A program made the position numbers and the translations under genes. Positions 37,626-46,943 of a stretch of 64,000 nucleotides of DNA are shown here, in pieces. The DNA lies in NCBI GenBank assembly GCA_965205545.1, contig OZ242170.1, forward strand, positions 372,001-436,000, read 5' to 3'. Below the pieces are notes generated by a model, which was not told the origin of the DNA, did not search any database, and was given only the letters and a program-made list of their open reading frames with translations. The number at the start of each line of letters is the position of its first letter. The first letter of the stretch is position 1. The DNA is from Bin55 sp965205545 (GTDB taxonomy: Bacteria > Pseudomonadota > Gammaproteobacteria > Pseudomonadales > Azotimanducaceae).

Positions 37626-38807
37626 ATGTTGCCATTGCATGAAATCGTTGTTCTTGACCTAACTATTGCGCGTGCAGGGCCGACTGCAGTCCGACTTCTA
37701 ACCGATTGGGGCGCAAATGTGATAAAGGTGGAAGCGCCACCTCGTGCGACACGTCCGATTACCGGTAGCAGAGATGGTCCAGACGATCAAAACCTACATC
37801 GCAACAAACGCAGCATTTGCATTAATCTCAAATCGGACAAGGGATATGAGACCTTTTTGGAGTTAGTTCGACAAGCAGATGTGCTTGTCGAGAATTTTCG
37901 CGCACCAGTGAAGCACAAGCTGGGAATTGACTATGAAACTCTCCAAAATGTAAATCAACGATTGATTTATGCCAGCATTTCGGGATTTGGGCAGACTGGA
38001 CCATACAGCGAACGAGGAGGAGTAGATCAAATTGTGCAGGGCATGTCTGGTCTCATGTCAATTACAGGCCACAAGGACCAAGGTCCTGTGAGGGTCGGGA
38101 TTGCGATTAGCGATACGACCGCCGGAATGTTTCTAGGTCAAGGAATACTACTTGCACTGCTGCAACGAGAGAAAACGGGCAAGGGTCAATGGGTGCATAC
38201 CTCCTTGTTGGAGAGCATGCTATGCAAGCTGGACTTTCAGGGAGCACGATATACGATGCGGGGAGAGGTTCCTGAACAGAGGGGCAACGATCATCCGACC
38301 ATCTTTCCTATGGGTACGTTCCAATGCAAAGATGGCTTCGTGAACATAGCCGCTCCATCGCAACCGATGTGGGAGGCCTTCCTGGATGCAATTGACGACA
38401 GTAAATTGCGAACCATTGAGAATTACGGGTCAGTCCGTGGCCGCAACCAATTCCGGGAAGAACTGAAGCACGATATCGAGCAAGCGTTGGCTCCGTTTGA
38501 AGTGGAAGAACTTGTGGATAGGCTAAACGCCGTCGGAGTGCCTTGCGGTCCAGTGAACTCTGTTCGCGAGGGCTTTGAAAACCCTCAATCGCAGCACTTG
38601 AAAATGACCAAGACGGCTTCGCACCATCGACTGGGTGACATCGAGCTAATCCGATCGCCCATCGCGATGTCCGAAAATCCTCACACTGGTCGTTTCAAGC
38701 GAGCAGCACCAGATCTTGGTGAGCACTCTAGGGAAATTCTCGTTGAATTTGGTATTGACGATCAACGTATAGAAAGCCTCATCGAATCTGGCGCCGTCTG
38801 GACCTAG
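37626..38807 (+). CDS. CaiB/BaiF-family (class III) CoA-transferase
   Basis: A 393-residue formyl-CoA-transferase-like enzyme. It starts LPLHEIVVLDLTIARAGPTA and carries the family block VKVEAPP, the RNKRSICINLKSDKGYE stretch, VENFRAPVKHKLGIDYETL, and SGFGQTGPYSERGGVDQIVQGMSGLMSITG, whose Asp in GGVDQ is the expected catalytic aspartate that forms the CoA-linked anhydride. Such enzymes move CoA between carboxylates. The frame is open upstream to 37569, but I prefer ATG 37626. Its stop touches the stop of the convergent selenoprotein gene with no gap. Confidence 0.88.
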   Translation: MLPLHEIVVLDLTIARAGPTAVRLLTDWGANVIKVEAPPRATRPITGSRDGPDDQNLHRNKRSICINLKSDKGYETFLELVRQADVLVENFRAPVKHKLGIDYETLQNVNQRLIYASISGFGQTGPYSERGGVDQIVQGMSGLMSITGHKDQGPVRVGIAISDTTAGMFLGQGILLALLQREKTGKGQWVHTSLLESMLCKLDFQGARYTMRGEVPEQRGNDHPTIFPMGTFQCKDGFVNIAAPSQPMWEAFLDAIDDSKLRTIENYGSVRGRNQFREELKHDIEQALAPFEVEELVDRLNAVGVPCGPVNSVREGFENPQSQHLKMTKTASHHRLGDIELIRSPIAMSENPHTGRFKRAAPDLGEHSREILVEFGIDDQRIESLIESGAVWT

Positions 38808-39326
38808 TTACGAGGTAAGAGCTGCCACGACGGCTTCAATGCATTGGTCTGCCTTTGCTTTCATCTCTTCGTCTGTTGTTCCCTGAATGGGATGTGGCAC
38901 GAACACACATTGTGCATCACTCATGCCCAACGCCTGAGCCTGAGTCTCTGCCGCGCTCCTGAATTCCGTGGATGCAATGCTTACTGCAGGCGTCCCTTGG
39001 ATTTCAAACCATACCGTGTCATGCAAACTGCACGTGGTACAGGACCCTCAGTCAGCTAACGCTTCTACCACAAGGTCGCAGTCGGATTGAATTTGTTCAC
39101 GTAGTTCGACTGGAGCGGGTTTGGTAAACGTGGGCTTGGAGTATCGTGCAATGTCAAGTGCGGGATGTCGTTCCCGCAACAGTTCCTCAAGTCTGTCGAG
39201 CAGAACATTTCCTCTGGGCTTTGCAATGTCAAGGAGCGCGATGCGTCCAGTTAGCGAATCTTGGCGCGCGGAAACTGCTCGCACAACCGGCGTGCGTTCG
39301 TCTGTGGGGTCAAGAATTGTCGTCAT
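38808..39326 (-). CDS. UGSC-family selenoprotein (in-frame TGA read as selenocysteine)
   Basis: Two open stretches in one frame are joined by a single TGA (39048-39050): the first ends ...DLVVEALAD, the second resumes GSCTTCSLHDTVWFE. Reading TGA as selenocysteine gives the U-G-S-C motif (Sec 93, Cys 96, then Cys 99) that defines the UGSC family, known from marine selenoproteome surveys (from memory). The N-terminal part (MTTILDPTDERTPVVRAV..., TGRIALLDIAKPRGNVLLDR) and C-terminal part (ECVFVPHP-like) are continuous with no other stop; 172 residues in total. A SECIS-like hairpin follows the TGA. ATG 39326 is preceded by GGAGG 10 bases away; a longer start at 39389 is possible. Probably a thiol/selenol redox protein; the substrate is unknown. 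Confidence 0.85.
39013..39050 (-). promoter_or_regulatory. Sec TGA codon and candidate bacterial SECIS hairpin
   Basis: TGA (39050-39048) is followed, in the minus-strand message, by a hairpin whose inner stem CGUGCA / UGCAUG (39034-39029 with 39025-39020) closes on a GUU loop. An outer ACC/GGU stem (39038-39036 with 39015-39013) is separated by an asymmetric internal loop. The loop lies about 19 bases after the UGA. This fits bacterial SECIS elements, which place a G-U containing loop about 16-37 bases downstream, for SelB binding. SelA, SelB, SelC and SelD genes are not in the window. Confidence 0.6.
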
Positions 39327-39399
39327 CGGGTGAATACCTCCAACTTTAGGGCTAACAATATACATTGGAAGCGTACCAATGTTTCTCATTCAAGCCAAA

Positions 39400-40962
39400 C
39401 TAGTCCTCAATTTTTTGTGATGTCGGGATGGACCCCATGGACCCGCTTGCCCAACCGTGGAATGCTGCTGTGAACATTCCTGCTTCTGATCCAGCGAGCA
39501 CTATATGAATTTTGTCCGAAGACGCAAACTTCGGTATTAATCGATTAAGTTCTTTTTCGTCCATGTTAGCGGCATTGCCGCGTGGAATGCCCACGGTGTG
39601 CTCGTCATTTTCTACTAGTTCTCTTAGGGGAACCGCGGATGCAGCCTGAATTTGATCGCGGACTTCGTTCTTGGTCCAGGAATCCTGGTGGAATGTGTCT
39701 GCATGTTCCGGGCTGACGACAAGCAACGCATCGCCTGTTCGATGTGATCTGACGTGGTGCTGTGCGCGTAGCGATAGGCCAAAGCTATTGGCCAAGTGTC
39801 TTCCGTTGTGTGAGGATTGGTCAACTATGAGAGTGGGACCGCCTGACATTGCGAACAATGTGACGACAGAATCGCTTGCGTCAAATCCTCGTTCGACATG
39901 CAGCGGCGTCCAGGGACTGCGCTCCTCCCACTCGGCGAAACACATCGTGAATTTCATAGGACTGCCAAACGTCGATCTCTCGGTGCCACCCGGTCGCGCG
40001 CCTCCAATGTTTCGCATTGCCAATCTCAATGCGCGCCCAATGGAGGCGTTGGCTCGGTTTCCCTGGCCAAGCGCAGACATTCCCATCTGCATGTTGAGCT
40101 TGTGCCGAATTGGACCATTCACGACCATAACGGGCGAGGCACCCATGGTCGTTGCAAAAACTCCATGGCCGTTGAATTCGTTGGAACAAACTGCTTCCAA
40201 CGCCGCAATAACCACAGGAAGATATTCAGGTTTACACCCTGCTAACACGGCATTTATGGCTACTTTCTCTACTGTTGCTGGAGCTAGATTTGGAGGTACT
40301 GTAGCAACGACTTCTTGTGCGTCCCGACGGGTTCCACGCAGCATTTTCAAGACACGACTCGGCGTGGGAGGAACGACTGGAAGACCATCGGTAAAACCTT
40401 GGTCAAACATGAATTCGTGCACGTCATCCTGTGCACCTATCTCAATTCGACGAGCTCGAATCGGGTTGTTTTCGGATTCGGCTCGAAGTCGCTCTCCAAT
40501 CACGGGATCTTGGGTCAAGGATCCACAGCCAGGTCGCCATTCAGGGAGTTCGTTCCATGCAATGTGGGTCTTAGGAAAGTGCTGAGCGAAAAACGACTGC
40601 CATTCGTTTCGATCAAATCCAACTAGTCGGCCCGTCTCCGAACCCCTTTCGTCGCTGAGTATCACCAATGGCACGGTTTCTACGTCATACGCAAATGACA
40701 CTTTGAGTATAGAGTCGTCAAGTATGGGCATTTTGGGTTGGAAACGCTTGTCAAGTAGAAGGTTACCGTCGGTAGTCTGTCCCAATGCAAGTACTTGAAT
40801 CGAATCAGTATTTGCCAGAGCATCGATGATCGGAAATACAAGGTTGCACGTGGGACAATCTTCTTTGAGGAAACAAAGCAGTGCAGCTTTGCCTGTGGGA
40901 AAGGAGTGCTCGTTTCCTTGCAGGTCCTGCAACAGGAAGTCGGGCAGGGAAGGCTGGTTCAC
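39400..40962 (-). CDS. Thioredoxin-fold protein with CPTC motif fused to a large uncharacterised domain
   Basis: From GTG 40962 the protein has 520 residues. Residues 1-140 resemble an AhpC/TlpA redoxin: PDFLLQDLQGNEHSF, ALLCFLKEDCPTCNLVFP (redox pair C36/C39), SFAYDVETVPLVIL. Residues about 175-510 are a conserved-looking domain with GFTDGLPVVPPTP, VPPNLAPATVEKVAINAVLAG, CKPEYLPVVIAALEAVCSNE and a Gly-rich NIGGARPGGTERSTFG. From memory this domain tends to occur near UGSC proteins. It is translationally coupled to rraA-like (TGA-A-GTG) and followed 73 bases later by the UGSC selenoprotein. A dithiol reductant or partner of that selenoprotein is my inference. Confidence 0.8.
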   Translation of the reverse strand: MNQPSLPDFLLQDLQGNEHSFPTGKAALLCFLKEDCPTCNLVFPIIDALANTDSIQVLALGQTTDGNLLLDKRFQPKMPILDDSILKVSFAYDVETVPLVILSDERGSETGRLVGFDRNEWQSFFAQHFPKTHIAWNELPEWRPGCGSLTQDPVIGERLRAESENNPIRARRIEIGAQDDVHEFMFDQGFTDGLPVVPPTPSRVLKMLRGTRRDAQEVVATVPPNLAPATVEKVAINAVLAGCKPEYLPVVIAALEAVCSNEFNGHGVFATTMGASPVMVVNGPIRHKLNMQMGMSALGQGNRANASIGRALRLAMRNIGGARPGGTERSTFGSPMKFTMCFAEWEERSPWTPLHVERGFDASDSVVTLFAMSGGPTLIVDQSSHNGRHLANSFGLSLRAQHHVRSHRTGDALLVVSPEHADTFHQDSWTKNEVRDQIQAASAVPLRELVENDEHTVGIPRGNAANMDEKELNRLIPKFASSDKIHIVLAGSEAGMFTAAFHGWASGSMGSIPTSQKIED

Positions 40963-40963
40963 T

Positions 40964-41668
40964 TCAGTGAACTTCGGCTTGTTTGCCCCAAGCACGCTTA
41001 AGCGCGTCAAAGTCGAACCCCGGTTGCTGGGAAGCCTCGATCACCACTCGTTCCACGCGTGCTATTCGAGAAGCAGCAGCAGGTACATCACTAGCAGCTT
41101 CCACTGGTATAACTACAGCGCCGTGCTGGTCCGCATGTATCAAGTCTCCGTCACTCACTTCCATGCCAGCAACGTTAACTTTGTCCCCAAACCCTACAAC
41201 ATGCACAAAAGCGTGCGACGGTCCTATACGGTCAGCGAGCATTTGAAATCCCTCAGCGGCATCTGGGACGTCCCTAACGCTTCCATCCGTAATAACTCCC
41301 AGACAGCCCAATCCGAAATGGATATTGCTATTCACCTCTCCCCAAAAAGCGCCGTAACCCTTTGATTCTGCGTCGAGATCCTGAATCACAACGATAGATG
41401 GTTTGGGACCGCTGTCGATGTATCCATAGTATCCCTGGCTTAACTGCCGCGCATCGGCACCGCGAACTTGGGAAGGTTCCCTCGCCTTGATCGTCGCAGT
41501 CCTGGCGAATCCGACCATGCTGCCCAGTTCTGGTCTAGTGCAAACCAGCGGCTCAGTCGTGTAGCCGAATCCTCGTCTGTCGGGAACCACCGCTTCCAGA
41601 GCATTGCATACTGTTGGTGTATCTAGTTCACGAAGTTGTTGTAGCAGTGTTTCATCGACTTTGGACAT
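40964..41668 (-). CDS. RraA-like protein (HMG aldolase/RraA fold)
   Basis: A 234-residue protein of the RraA/4-hydroxy-4-methyl-2-oxoglutarate aldolase fold. The pattern LRELDTPTVCNALE at the N-terminus, the Mg-site region FWGEVNSNIHFGLGCLGVITDGSVRDVPD and HADQHGAVVIPVEAA are typical. Members include RNase E inhibitors and pyruvate aldolases; the GSVRD arginine-aspartate pair favours the enzymatic group. It is the first gene of a three-gene minus-strand operon with the thioredoxin-fold protein and UGSC selenoprotein. The reaction is unknown. Confidence 0.82.
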   Translation of the reverse strand: MSKVDETLLQQLRELDTPTVCNALEAVVPDRRGFGYTTEPLVCTRPELGSMVGFARTATIKAREPSQVRGADARQLSQGYYGYIDSGPKPSIVVIQDLDAESKGYGAFWGEVNSNIHFGLGCLGVITDGSVRDVPDAAEGFQMLADRIGPSHAFVHVVGFGDKVNVAGMEVSDGDLIHADQHGAVVIPVEAASDVPAAASRIARVERVVIEASQQPGFDFDALKRAWGKQAEVH

Positions 41669-41894
41669 ATGTGTCTTTCTCGTCTAAAGCGGGGTAGCGC
41701 ATATTAGCAATTTAATCGATCAACAATCCTAACGTTGTTGGTCGATTGTGCACCTTTGCATCCTGCATGTTCGACAGATGGCATTCAATATAATGTCGGC
41801 TAGGTGCGACCTTGAGAACTTGGTTAGAACTTCAACTTTATAGCGTTGTCTCAACGTGCACAAGAGACGAGGCGACCAAGCAGTCAAGTCGGGC

Positions 41895-41971
41895 GGGTGT
41901 TTAGCTCAGTTTGGGAGAGCGATGGCCTTACAAGCCATAGGTCGTAGGTTCGATCCCTACAACACCCACCA
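41895..41971 (+). tRNA. tRNA-Val (UAC)
   Basis: A complete cloverleaf: acceptor GGGTGTT pairs with AACACCC, the anticodon stem ATGGC/GCCAT encloses CTTACAA with anticodon TAC, the T-arm is TAGGTTCGATCCCTA, discriminator A, and CCA is encoded. It is followed 17 bases later by tRNA-Asp, an order common in gammaproteobacteria. Confidence 0.95.
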
Positions 41972-41988
41972 AAACTTGCAATAACGTC

Positions 41989-42066
41989 GGAGCGGTAGTT
42001 CAGTCGGTTTAGAATACTAGCCTGTCACGCTAGGGGTCGCGGGTTCGAGTCCCGTCCGCTCCGCCA
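41989..42066 (+). tRNA. tRNA-Asp (GUC)
   Basis: Acceptor GGAGCGG pairs with CCGCTCC, the anticodon stem CTAGC/GCTAG encloses CTGTCAC with anticodon GTC, T-arm GCGGGTTCGAGTCCCGT, discriminator G and encoded CCA. It probably shares a transcript with tRNA-Val upstream. Confidence 0.95.
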
Positions 42067-42116
42067 TTCTTAATCTGCCACCATTGAGGCTTGCTCGAGC
42101 TCAATGCTGTTTAGCC

Positions 42117-43175
42117 TCACATCCACTCCAACCACAGCCCATGTGGTGACGCCCTAGCCAGTAGTTGGCGCTCAGCTGCAGAACCTGCGCTATAACGGGT
42201 GAGCACTAGTTCGTACTGTCCAATTGCGCTCCCTTCCAATTCTATGTGCCAAATGGGACGGTGTTTGCTGAAACGAGAGAGCAGGGGGGCAATGGCACTG
42301 CGAGTCGCTTCTGAAAACTGATAGGCAGAAATGGTCGAATAGACCGCAACTGCGTGTTTTTGCGTCGCGCACCCAATGGCCTCGGGTAGTCGCTCGGTGA
42401 CATCACCCTCAAGTATGCTTGCAGGAAACTGCTTGAATTCCTCGATAGCAGCGAGTAGGCGGCTATGGTGATAGGCATGTTCCGGCCAGACTAGAGCACG
42501 CAGCCATTTGACGGAATCGATGTCCATGGCATCCACGGGAGCGATATCAATACCGATCCGACAACCAACTTCAATTTCGGTTTCCAACTTAAATAACTGA
42601 TTTCCTTGAATTTCTGTACAAATGCGAACTTTCGAGAGGGGGTTTCCCCACTTCAAAGCCGCTTTGTTGGAATGATTGTATGAGTAGCGGTAGCGATGGA
42701 AATTCAGATTTAGTCCTGCGCTTGCACCTAGATCAATCAAGTGAAGAGGTGCACATTTAGATTCGCGAGAAACGATAGAGAAAGCGGGAAGCAGACAACT
42801 GCATCTGCTCACGACATTCGTCTGAACCCTTCGTTTTTGCATCAAATCAACTAGCTCTTCGCGATGGGTTAGACAGAATTCGCGAAAAGCGGAGGCGACC
42901 GACCCAGACTGCCGCTTACCCTCGGAGAGAATGGGGTAGTACTCGCGCAACGGATGATGCACCCCTGTCATTAACAGGTACTGTACTGAAGCAAACAGCA
43001 AGTTAGGGCAAGGCTGCAACTTTGGGCAGTGTCTTGCAATCTCGAGCAGGTCAGATGAGCGTGACACCATACGAGCGAGCTCAACATACATAGGTGATTC
43101 GAGATCTACCGCCTCTGTGGTTGCGAATTTGCCGAATTGTTTGCTGAGGACTGTAAGGTCGTTGTACTTGGGCAT
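42117..43175 (-). CDS. DUF2332-family protein
   Basis: This protein has 352 residues from ATG 43175. The blocks QFGKFATTEAVDLESPMYVELARM, LFASVQYLLMTGVHHPLREYY and LIDLGASAGLNLNFHRYRY are the DUF2332 pattern; LIDLGASAGLNL resembles a methyltransferase GxGxxG-type loop, and WPEHAYHHSRLLAA follows. The family's function is unknown, though the loop hints at SAM-dependent chemistry. The frame extends upstream to 43415 without family similarity. It is oriented away from the TonB receptor gene. Confidence 0.82.
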   Translation of the reverse strand: MPKYNDLTVLSKQFGKFATTEAVDLESPMYVELARMVSRSSDLLEIARHCPKLQPCPNLLFASVQYLLMTGVHHPLREYYPILSEGKRQSGSVASAFREFCLTHREELVDLMQKRRVQTNVVSRCSCLLPAFSIVSRESKCAPLHLIDLGASAGLNLNFHRYRYSYNHSNKAALKWGNPLSKVRICTEIQGNQLFKLETEIEVGCRIGIDIAPVDAMDIDSVKWLRALVWPEHAYHHSRLLAAIEEFKQFPASILEGDVTERLPEAIGCATQKHAVAVYSTISAYQFSEATRSAIAPLLSRFSKHRPIWHIELEGSAIGQYELVLTRYSAGSAAERQLLARASPHGLWLEWM

Positions 43176-43790
43176 TCTCAATCGCGCGTCAAAGTAATCC
43201 GAATACAAACACCTAAAAATTGCCAAGCTTGCGGTGTAACCAACAATTATGGATGATTGAAGCTTATGGTCGATTTCCACCGAGGTCCTAGTATCTAGCT
43301 CAAATGCCTTTGGTGACCGATTTATGCGAATCAACCTGCGATTACGACTGTAAAAAAATTTTGCATTTGCAGAAGATTGGTACGTGCATGAGTGTGGACG
43401 GTAGATTTCGTACATCTACAGATTGCACCAAAATCGGATGCAGGAATTTTCTCACTGGGTGCGGACTTAGCAGAGGAAGAGTCTACGAGCGTGCATGCGT
43501 TACGGTAAATTGATAGAAAATGAAGAAAGTCTGTAGAATAAGCTTGAAGGAGCTAGTAAAATATGTCAACGACAATTTAACATAGAGCTAGATGGTTGTT
43601 ACTTCACATTCACGAGGTAACAGGCGTTCTCTTGGAGCTTGCCTCAGTGGTCATCACGTGGAATTGCAATCCATCGCATATGAACAGAATTGGCAGAGAA
43701 TGGAGAACAGCTGCAACGTTCTTCAGTCTAATCTCACACAAGGGCTTCTATGAAAGAAGGAATTAAGAGGAACAGGAATGGAGGTTCCCA
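43176..43790. other. Intergenic region upstream of a TonB-dependent receptor
   Basis: About 600 bases between two divergent genes. It should hold promoters for both. There is a strong-looking GGAG followed by a five-codon frame near 43563, too short to call. I see no clear repeat, operator or riboswitch. Confidence 0.4.
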
Positions 43791-46700
43791 ATGAATCGTA
43801 AGACACCTTTGCATGCTCGTCGCATCAGTCTTTGGACGACAGTGACAGGTTTTGCATGCGTCGCTGTTCTCGGACTAGGAATGCCGATAGGTGCACAGGA
43901 ATCCGAAACCGTTGACGAAGATATCGAAGAGATCATCGTAACTGGATCTCGGATATTGCGTAACGACATGGAGAGTTCCAGTCCGTTGGTGCAAATCGAA
44001 AGTACCGAATTCGAGTACCAAGGAACTGTGCGTGTTGAAGACATGCTGCGAAATCTTCCGCAGGTATGGTCAAAGCAAAATACAGGGCAGTCGAACGGTG
44101 CGACTGGAACGGCTACGGTAGATTTGCGTAACTTAGGCAGTGTACGCACTCTAGTGCTAATGAACGGTCGCCGAATGCCAGCGGGATCGCCAATTGGTAC
44201 TCCTGTTGACATTAATCAGATACCGGGCGCACTCATTGACAGAGTCGAAATCCTTACTGGCGGGGCATCGGCTACCTACGGATCGGATGCCGTTGCCGGG
44301 GTCATTAACTTCATCCTAAAGGATTGGAACGAAGGCATCGTGTTCGATTTTCAGCAAAGTGCCTACAACCACATCAATAGCGATGACGATATGCAAGACA
44401 TCGTAACTGCGAGTGGTTTCGACTTGCCGTCCGACAACGTAACCGACGGACAGATGACCCAAGCATCGCTACTGATGGGCGGCAATATCGACGACGGAAG
44501 AGGAAATATCACTCTCTATGCGACGTACCGGGACATCAAGGCCGTTAGGCAAGCAAGTCGCGACTACAGTGCGTGTGCGTTAAACAACGAAGCCGACGGA
44601 TGCTGGGGTTCCAGCACAATACCCGAAGGACGATTTACCAATTTCGCAGGTGGACCCATTGCGTTTGACTACAAAGTTGACGGGACCCAGTTCGTACCCC
44701 GTGCCGGGACGCTATTCAACTACGGACCATTGAATTATTTTCAAAGACCCGACGAACGCTATGCTTTTGGTGCGTTTGGCACGTATCAAACAACTGATTG
44801 GTCTGAGGTCTACGTGGAACTCATGTTCATGGATGACCGATCCGTTTCGCAAATTGCACCATCTGGAGCCTTCTTTGTCACGAGCTCGTTGAGCTGCGCC
44901 AATCCCTTCCTGAGTGATCAACAATATAACCTGCTCACTCAGGGTCGACTCTCGCCCGATCAACAGACAGAGCTCGACGAAGTACTCGCAGGATTGGCTG
45001 ACGATGCTGCGCGAGACGCCTACTTGGACTCGGCATTCTGTCAAAACCGAGAAGACGATTTCATCGATGTCTACATTGGTCGACGAAATATCGAAGGTGG
45101 ACCACGGAGGCAGGACCTGCGACACACAAATTTCCGGATTGTTGCGGGATCTCAAGGCGAGATCAATGAGTATTGGAGATACGACGGATTTGTGCAACGG
45201 TCGGTCGTAAGCATGGAGAACACTTACCAAAACGATTTGGGTACGACGAAGATCATTCGGGCTTTGGATGCACTGTTTGACGACGGTGGCAACGTGGTCT
45301 GCCGTTCCGCCTTGAATGGCGTAGATCCGAATTGCGTTCCGTGGAACATATTCGATTCAGATGGCGTGACTCAAGACATGATCGACTACCTAGTACTGCC
45401 ATTGTTTGCACGAGGAACCACCGAACAGGAAGTACTCTCAGCATATGTTCAAGGGGATATGGCGCAATATGGATGGCAAGTGCCAAGTTCTAGTCGTGGT
45501 GTAGATTTGGTCTTGGGATTCGAAACTCGATCAGAACGCATGACGTTTGATCCCGATGAGGGTTATCGCAACGGAGAGGGAGCCGGGCAGGGTGGCGCGA
45601 CCAATCCCGTAGCTGGCGAGTATGACGTAATTGAGTTGTTCGGCGAAGCCAACATTCCTCTAATTGAAGGTCGAGACAACATGGAAGAAGTCATGCTTGA
45701 ATCGGCCTACAGGTTCTCGGACTATTCAACTGGTCATACCACGCACACCTGGGGCTTGCGGTTGAGCTGGGCGATTGACGATCAGCTTCGCTTCAGGGGA
45801 AGTATCCAGCGTGCAGTCCGTGCAGCCAACATTCGTGAGCTGTTTACGCCGCAAGGATTCAATCTCTTTGACATGGACGAAGATCCATGTGGAGGTCCCG
45901 TTACTAATGGAACCACCAATGCTGGACGTACTCTGCAAGAGTGTCAGCGAAGCGGCGTCACCGCCTCTCAATTTGGAAACATACAGCACTCTCCTGCAGG
46001 GCAATACAACTTCCTGCAGGGTGGAAATCCCGATGTCAGCCCAGAAGAATCTGACACATTAACGGTTGGAGCTGTATGGAACCCCTATTTCGAGCCTGAG
46101 TTGAGCATGGCGATGGATATCTACAACGTGAGAATAGAACAGGGCATTTCCATCTTGACGCCGGAATTCATTCTCAATGAGTGCTTGGATGGAGACGACG
46201 GCCAATGCCAATTGGTGAACAGAAGTTCCGCACGGGGAGACCTGTGGATCGGTTCCGACGTATCGTCAAGCGGTCACATTGTTGCTTTGAATGACAATTT
46301 GGCAGTCGAGGAAGTTACAGGAATCGATGCCATTGTGGACTACTCGTTTTCGTTGGATCGAATTGGAACTATCGATATTCACAACGTATTTGGTCTGCTG
46401 CTGCAATGGGATCAGCAAGAACTCTCTTCTGCGCCAGTCGAAGACTGCTTGGGCGTATGGGGAGGCGTATGCGGCTATCCGGTTCCTAATGTACGTAACA
46501 ACTTGCGCGTAACCGTCGACACCTTGTACGAACCATTGGTAGTAACTGCCATGTGGCGTTACACTGGCGAGATGGATCAGCACGGTGGTGGCGTTACCTT
46601 AGATGCAGTGCACTACATAGACACGGCTGGAGTCTACACGGTCAACGAGACTACGAAGATTCGTGCCGGCGTGAACAATGTTCTTGATGTAGATCCTCCA

Positions 46701-46811
46701 ATTGCTGGAAACGGGGCTGGACCTTCAATTTCTGGCAATGGAAACGTATTTCCTGGAGCCTACGACGCATTGGGCAGATATTGGTACTTAGCTGTCAAAG
46801 TCACTCTATAG
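43791..46811 (+). CDS. TonB-dependent outer-membrane receptor
   Basis: A 1006-residue receptor. An N-terminal signal (LWTTVTGFACVAVLGLGM) is followed by EEIIVTGSRILRNDMESSSPL, the start of a plug domain containing VEDMLRNLPQVW, TVDLRNLGSVRTLVLMNGRRM and RVEILTGGASATYGSDAVAGVINFIL. The remainder is the long strand-rich barrel, with aromatic residues at its C-terminus (GRYWYLAVKVTL). The IVTGSRI lead and the DVNQ-type plug are common in receptors of marine gammaproteobacteria that import complex organic matter. The ligand cannot be told. GGAGG sits just before ATG 43791, and a hairpin terminator follows. Confidence 0.95.
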   Translation: MNRKTPLHARRISLWTTVTGFACVAVLGLGMPIGAQESETVDEDIEEIIVTGSRILRNDMESSSPLVQIESTEFEYQGTVRVEDMLRNLPQVWSKQNTGQSNGATGTATVDLRNLGSVRTLVLMNGRRMPAGSPIGTPVDINQIPGALIDRVEILTGGASATYGSDAVAGVINFILKDWNEGIVFDFQQSAYNHINSDDDMQDIVTASGFDLPSDNVTDGQMTQASLLMGGNIDDGRGNITLYATYRDIKAVRQASRDYSACALNNEADGCWGSSTIPEGRFTNFAGGPIAFDYKVDGTQFVPRAGTLFNYGPLNYFQRPDERYAFGAFGTYQTTDWSEVYVELMFMDDRSVSQIAPSGAFFVTSSLSCANPFLSDQQYNLLTQGRLSPDQQTELDEVLAGLADDAARDAYLDSAFCQNREDDFIDVYIGRRNIEGGPRRQDLRHTNFRIVAGSQGEINEYWRYDGFVQRSVVSMENTYQNDLGTTKIIRALDALFDDGGNVVCRSALNGVDPNCVPWNIFDSDGVTQDMIDYLVLPLFARGTTEQEVLSAYVQGDMAQYGWQVPSSSRGVDLVLGFETRSERMTFDPDEGYRNGEGAGQGGATNPVAGEYDVIELFGEANIPLIEGRDNMEEVMLESAYRFSDYSTGHTTHTWGLRLSWAIDDQLRFRGSIQRAVRAANIRELFTPQGFNLFDMDEDPCGGPVTNGTTNAGRTLQECQRSGVTASQFGNIQHSPAGQYNFLQGGNPDVSPEESDTLTVGAVWNPYFEPELSMAMDIYNVRIEQGISILTPEFILNECLDGDDGQCQLVNRSSARGDLWIGSDVSSSGHIVALNDNLAVEEVTGIDAIVDYSFSLDRIGTIDIHNVFGLLLQWDQQELSSAPVEDCLGVWGGVCGYPVPNVRNNLRVTVDTLYEPLVVTAMWRYTGEMDQHGGGVTLDAVHYIDTAGVYTVNETTKIRAGVNNVLDVDPPIAGNGAGPSISGNGNVFPGAYDALGRYWYLAVKVTL

Positions 46812-46832
46812 TTCACTGAATTCTTACATGCC

Positions 46833-46872
46833 GAGCGGCGTGAGGCCCCAGAGTCTCGCGCCGCTCTTCTAT
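46833..46872 (+). terminator. Rho-independent terminator-like hairpin after the receptor gene
   Basis: GAGCGGCGTGAG and CTCGCGCCGCTC (46833-46844 and 46855-46866) form a twelve-pair stem with one T-G pair and a ten-base loop, followed by TTCTATTT. The T-run is modest. It lies 22 bases after the receptor stop. Confidence 0.65.
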
Positions 46873-46943
46873 TTGGATCGTTACATTAAAACTGCCCAAT
46901 TCCGTAAACTTACCTCTAACGGTTAGGACTGCGAGCAAGCAAA

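Noticed and set aside
39671..40585. Plus-strand frame of 304 codons antisense to the thioredoxin-fold gene
   Set aside because: Long by chance opposite a real gene; Ser/Thr/Pro-rich with no motif.
39400..40962. Large domain of the thioredoxin-fold protein as a LarA racemase that would use the nickel-pincer cofactor
   Set aside because: I do not see the LarA His/Lys motifs for cofactor binding and catalysis; the similarity was only a vague impression.
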